8,923 bases of DNA from JBHJHK01 sp050330975 (lineage in GTDB: Bacteria; Pseudomonadota; Gammaproteobacteria; Competibacterales; Competibacteraceae). The stretch lies in assembly GCA_050330975.1 (NCBI GenBank), contig JBHJHK010000201.1, positions 1-8,923 of the forward strand. Reading direction: 5' to 3'. Both the position numbers and the translations under genes were made by a program. The notes under the pieces are model-generated. The model had not been told where the DNA came from. It saw only the letters and a list, made by a program, of their open reading frames with translations, and made no database searches. Below, piece by piece: positions 6,580 to 8,923 of this stretch (positions are counted from its first letter, which is position 1; every line of letters starts with the position of its first letter).

Positions 6580-6984
6580 TCAATAGCGCGCCACCATAAT
6601 GGCGATCCCCTGCTCCATTCGGCGGCGCCAAATGGACTCTAGCTCCGCAGTATAGCCGGGATCGTGGCGCTTTACCGCCTCACAGAGGCTATCCAACCAG
6701 AGGGGATAGAGCTCCGGCACGACATCGTGCCCTCGTCTGGAGTGGATTTCGGCAATGCGCTCTATTTCAGCCTCCCGTCCCTCGATGGAGGATTGGCAGA
6801 TCATCTGAAAAAGCGATTCCCTCAGCATCCCCTTCAGTCGCTTGAGGTCCGTATTGACAAATTTCTTGGCCACCTCGGGGGATTTCTGCAAGAAGATCTC
6901 GTAGAAGGTGTCAAAAAAGCCGGTTGAGGCACAGCAGCGCAAATAGCTCGCCTGCACCGGTAGATAGTTCTCTTTCATTGCCAT
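6580..6984 (-). CDS. Small single-domain globin
   Basis: This is a 134-residue haem-binding globin-like protein. The helix B to CD-corner pattern FFDTFYEIFLQKSPEVAKKF (23-42) is typical of bacterial globins. The E-helix region NTDLKRLKGMLRESLFQMI follows. The F-helix stretch IAEIHSRRGHDVVPELYPLW places the proximal haem ligand at His81. The ending ELESIWRRRMEQGIAIM resembles a globin H helix. There is no reductase, kinase or GGDEF domain, so it would need an external partner for redox chemistry. Its role (O2, NO or redox sensing) is undetermined. The start is ATG 6984, preceded on the minus strand by GGGAGGAG (about 6993-7000) at 8-nt spacing. The in-frame TTG at 7008 lies upstream of that site and is rejected. 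It follows the tandem ATPase gene on the same strand after a 278-nt gap and converges on the oxygenase-like gene. Confidence 0.8.
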   Translation of the reverse strand: MAMKENYLPVQASYLRCCASTGFFDTFYEIFLQKSPEVAKKFVNTDLKRLKGMLRESLFQMICQSSIEGREAEIERIAEIHSRRGHDVVPELYPLWLDSLCEAVKRHDPGYTAELESIWRRRMEQGIAIMVARY

Positions 6985-6992
6985 TAGTGGTT

Positions 6993-7000
6993 CTCCTCCC
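6993..7000 (-). promoter_or_regulatory. Strong Shine-Dalgarno of the globin gene
   Basis: On the minus strand GGGAGGAG stands 8 nt before ATG 6984. It is among the strongest ribosome binding sites in the window and decides the globin start. Confidence 0.75.
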
Positions 7001-7090
7001 AAATCCAATCAACGCTCCCTTAGGACCGGGGCCACATGACCCGCGAGTTGTTGGAGGAGCAGGGCTTACCCTAATTATGGGGGATAACTT

Positions 7091-7101
7091 GCCCTTAGGG
7101 C
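7091..7101. repeat. 11-bp palindrome GCCCTTAGGGC
   Basis: The arms GCCCT and AGGGC flank a single T. The loop is too short for an RNA hairpin, so if functional it is more likely a protein-binding site on DNA. It abuts the larger inverted repeat starting at 7101 and lies about 107-117 bp upstream of the globin start. Confidence 0.35.
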
Positions 7102-7184
7102 TCATCTGAAAACCATTAGTCGCTGGACAGCGCGTACGATGATCGCGCTGTTTCAAATTGAGATGCACATGGTTTTCGGGTGAG
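7101..7184 (+). repeat. Nested inverted-repeat element upstream of the globin gene
   Basis: The outer arms 7101-7116 and 7169-7184 are 16-bp inverted copies with two differences, including a perfect 9-bp core (GAAAACCAT and ATGGTTTTC). Inside them, ACAGCGCG (7127-7134) and CGCGCTGT (7144-7151) form a perfect 8-bp stem with a 9-nt loop. In a plus-strand RNA both outer mismatches become U-G wobbles, and G7125-G7126 can wobble with U7152-U7153. A minus-strand RNA would have A-C mismatches instead. I see no flanking direct duplication and no T-run. It could be a structured RNA, a small dispersed palindromic element, or a regulatory site. Confidence 0.6.
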
Positions 7185-7208
7185 TTGCTAGAGTGTCAAA
7201 ACTCGTTC

Positions 7209-7236
7209 CACTACACCAAATTTCACTATACCAAAT
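7209..7236. repeat. Tandem 13-bp direct repeats, CACTAyACCAAAT
   Basis: CACTACACCAAAT (7209-7221) and CACTATACCAAAT (7224-7236) differ at one base and are offset by 15 bp. On the minus strand the second copy contains TGGTATAGT, and the first gives the weaker TGGTGTAGT. The arrangement resembles paired half-sites of a DNA-binding regulator, but it could also be a local duplication of a promoter element. Confidence 0.6.
7225..7233 (-). promoter_or_regulatory. Possible extended -10 promoter toward the globin
   Basis: Read on the minus strand, TGGTATAGT combines the TGn extension with TATAGT, five of six bases of the -10 consensus. The region at the -35 distance (7248-7253) is not consensus-like. 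It would give a long leader of about 230 nt that includes the nested inverted repeat. A second, weaker -10 (CATAAT, minus strand, 7074-7079) lies nearer the gene. Confidence 0.3.
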
Positions 7237-7262
7237 GATCAGGTAGGGCTGGGGGTTGAGGG

Positions 7263-8923
7263 TTAGTCGATCATTGTAAGCGTCGATCTACCCGGTTCCA
7301 GCCCGGCCAACCCCCGCCACCCCTTGCCCGGCACCGAGGCCAGCAACGCCTGGGTGTAGGGGTGGCGGGGGTCTTCGAACAGCTGCTTGGTGGCGGCAAA
7401 CTCCACCACCTCCCCCCGCTGCATTACCGCCACCCGGTCACACACCTGGGCCGCCACCCGCAGGTCGTGGGTGATAAACACCATGGCCAGCTGAAAGCGC
7501 CGTTGGAGGTCGGCGAGGAGTTCCAACACCTGGGCCTGGACCGAGACGTCTAGGGCCGACACCGGCTCGTCGGCGATGAGAATCTCCGGCTCCAGGGCCA
7601 GGGCCCGGGCGATGCCGATGCGCTGGCGCTGCCCCCCGGAGAACTCGTGGGGGTAGCGGTGGGCCGCCTGGGCGGGCAGACCCACCAGCGCCAGCAACTC
7701 TTCGGTCCGCCGCTGGGCCTCCCGGCGGGGGACGCCGTTGACCAAAGGCCCCTCGGCGATCAACCGCCCCACCTTGTAGCGGGGGTTGAGGGAGCCATAG
7801 GGGTCTTGAAACACCATTTGGATCCGCCGCCGGTAGGGCTTGAGGGCCGTCTTGGCCAGGGGCAACAGATCCACCCCGTCCACCACCACCGCCCCGGCGT
7901 CGGGCTCGATGAGGCGGACGATACAGCGGGCCAGGGTGGACTTCCCCGAGCCCGACTCCCCCACCACACCGACGGTTTCCCCCCGCCGCAGGCCCAAGGA
8001 CACCCCTTGGACGGCCGCCACCGTGCGCCCGCGACTCCACAGGCCCCCGCCGCTGTGGTAGGTCTTGCGCAGGTCGCTGACCTCTAAGACTACGGGGGCA
8101 TCGCCGGGGAGGGCGGGCCGCCGAGGGGTGAGACTCGGTACCGCCGCAATGAGATCGCGGGTGTAGGGATGGCGGGGCTGGTGTAAGACCTCGGCCGCCG
8201 TGCCCACCTCCACCAACTCGCCGTGCTGCATCACCGCCACCCGATCGGCGATCTCCGCCACCACCCCAAAGTCGTGGGTGATAAACAACACCCCGCTGTG
8301 GAACTCGTCTTGGAGGTCTTTGATGAGCTTGAGAATCTGGGCCTGGGTGGTGACGTCCAACGCCGTGGTGGGCTCGTCGGCGATGAGTACCCGGGGCTCC
8401 AAGATCAAGGCCATGGCGATCATGGCCCGCTGGCGCTGGCCCCCGGACAATTGATGGGGATAGGCCTGGAGGATGGCCCGGGGGTCGGGGAGCTGGACCT
8501 CGGTCAACAACTCCACAATCCGGGCCTTGCGCTGGCGGCGGGATTGCTTGGTGTGGGTCCGCAACACCTCGTCGATCTGGTCGCCGATGCGGTGGAGGGG
8601 GTTGAGGGCCGTCATGGGCTCTTGAAAAATCATCCCCACGGCCTCGCCCCGGACCTGGCGCATGCGCCCCGGGGTGGCCTGGAGGAGATCCTCCCCCTCG
8701 AGGCGGATCTCGCCCCGGGTGGCCCGCACCGGCGGCGGCAGCAGCCCCATGACGGCCTTGGCCGTCAACGACTTCCCCGAACCCGATTCCCCCACCACAC
8801 ACAAGATTTCGGCGGGGTGGAGCTCCAGCTGGAGCCCCGCCACGGCCAGGGGCCGATCGGCCCCGGGGGGCAGGCTGATGTCTAGGTCGCGGATGGCCAG
8901 CAGGGGGGCGGCCGGGGCAGGGG
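7263..8923 (-). CDS. Tandem ABC ATPase of a dipeptide/oligopeptide-type importer (partial, 5' end beyond window)
   Basis: This is a fusion of two ATPase domains like DppD plus DppF, or E. coli YejF; 552 residues are visible. The N-terminal half has Walker A GESGSGKS (8769-8792), Q-loop FQEPMTALNP, signature LSGGQRQR, Walker B LIADEPTTALD and switch THDFG. The C-terminal half repeats the set: GESGSGKST (about 7936-7961), FQDPYGSLNP, FSGGQRQR, LIADEPVSALD and THDLR. It should drive uptake of short peptides or related compounds with permease and binding-protein partners, none of which lie in the window. A GTG at 8843 has been a possible start, but the frame stays open to 8923 and reads PLLAIRDLDISLPPG, the usual first beta strand of this family. 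The true start is therefore just outside the window. I withhold the yejF symbol because similar fusions serve several substrates. Confidence 0.92.
   Translation of the reverse strand, partial: PAPAAPLLAIRDLDISLPPGADRPLAVAGLQLELHPAEILCVVGESGSGKSLTAKAVMGLLPPPVRATRGEIRLEGEDLLQATPGRMRQVRGEAVGMIFQEPMTALNPLHRIGDQIDEVLRTHTKQSRRQRKARIVELLTEVQLPDPRAILQAYPHQLSGGQRQRAMIAMALILEPRVLIADEPTTALDVTTQAQILKLIKDLQDEFHSGVLFITHDFGVVAEIADRVAVMQHGELVEVGTAAEVLHQPRHPYTRDLIAAVPSLTPRRPALPGDAPVVLEVSDLRKTYHSGGGLWSRGRTVAAVQGVSLGLRRGETVGVVGESGSGKSTLARCIVRLIEPDAGAVVVDGVDLLPLAKTALKPYRRRIQMVFQDPYGSLNPRYKVGRLIAEGPLVNGVPRREAQRRTEELLALVGLPAQAAHRYPHEFSGGQRQRIGIARALALEPEILIADEPVSALDVSVQAQVLELLADLQRRFQLAMVFITHDLRVAAQVCDRVAVMQRGEVVEFAATKQLFEDPRHPYTQALLASVPGKGWRGLAGLEPGRSTLTMID

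Noticed and set aside
6378..6599. Small 73-residue plus-strand open frame after the oxygenase-like gene
   Set aside because: It has no ribosome binding site, low-information composition, and overlaps the globin 3' end; treated as non-coding.
7101..7184. Nested inverted repeat as an insertion-sequence remnant or MITE
   Set aside because: No target-site duplication flanks the arms and no transposase fragment is nearby; kept only as a structured repeat of unknown nature.
7194..7199. TTGACA on the minus strand as a -35 box for the globin
   Set aside because: It is a perfect -35 hexamer, but nothing resembling a -10 occurs 16-18 bp downstream on that strand.
7438..8802. 454-residue minus-strand open frame inside the tandem ATPase
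   Set aside because: It is a Gly/Arg/Pro-rich shadow in another frame; the competing frame has two full sets of ABC ATPase motifs.
1..8923. CRISPR arrays, tRNA or rRNA genes, transposases, toxin-antitoxin or phage-defence genes
   Set aside because: I looked on both strands and saw no spaced repeats, cloverleaf-like segments or matching protein motifs.

Overview
The window is a GC-rich stretch of bacterial chromosome, probably from a Gram-negative organism. Two proteins carry classical type I signal peptides (cleavage after AQA and AHA, no lipobox). The polyamine-binding protein looks periplasmic, and a fused two-domain dipeptide/oligopeptide transporter ATPase of the YejF type is present. 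GTG starts and 4-nt gene overlaps are common. The species cannot be named from the sequence; a proteobacterium or a cyanobacterium would both fit.

Layout, left to right. (1) 1-242: an extreme G/C tract (1-54) that may be a contig-end artefact, followed by a leader with a possible promoter. (2) 243-1580, plus: a secreted SGNH/GDSL hydrolase with a 13-residue poly-aspartate linker and an unrecognised C-terminal domain. (3) 1669-5502, plus: a complete potABCD operon for ABC-type spermidine/putrescine import. PotA is the ATPase, PotB and PotC are the permeases, PotD is the periplasmic binding protein, and the genes are adjacent or overlapping. (4) 5605-6381, plus: an aspartyl/asparaginyl beta-hydroxylase-like (2-oxoglutarate/Fe(II)) protein, separated from potD by a 102-nt spacer that can fold into a long purine/pyrimidine hairpin. 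(5) 6382-6579: no gene seen. (6) 6580-6984, minus: a small single-domain globin with a clear start and Shine-Dalgarno. (7) 6985-7262: a 278-nt gap with a nested inverted-repeat element and a pair of 13-bp direct repeats. (8) 7263-8923, minus: the tandem ATPase, still open at the right edge, so its first residues lie outside the window.

The functional core is polyamine uptake (PotABCD). The oxygenase-like gene downstream is co-directional and may be co-transcribed, but no substrate can be read from the sequence. The globin and the peptide-transporter ATPase form a separate minus-strand block that converges on the pot side. I found no defence island, CRISPR array, transposase, tRNA or rRNA. The best candidates for something undescribed are the oxygenase next to the polyamine importer with its hairpin leader, and the nested palindrome upstream of the globin. 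Both are hypotheses.
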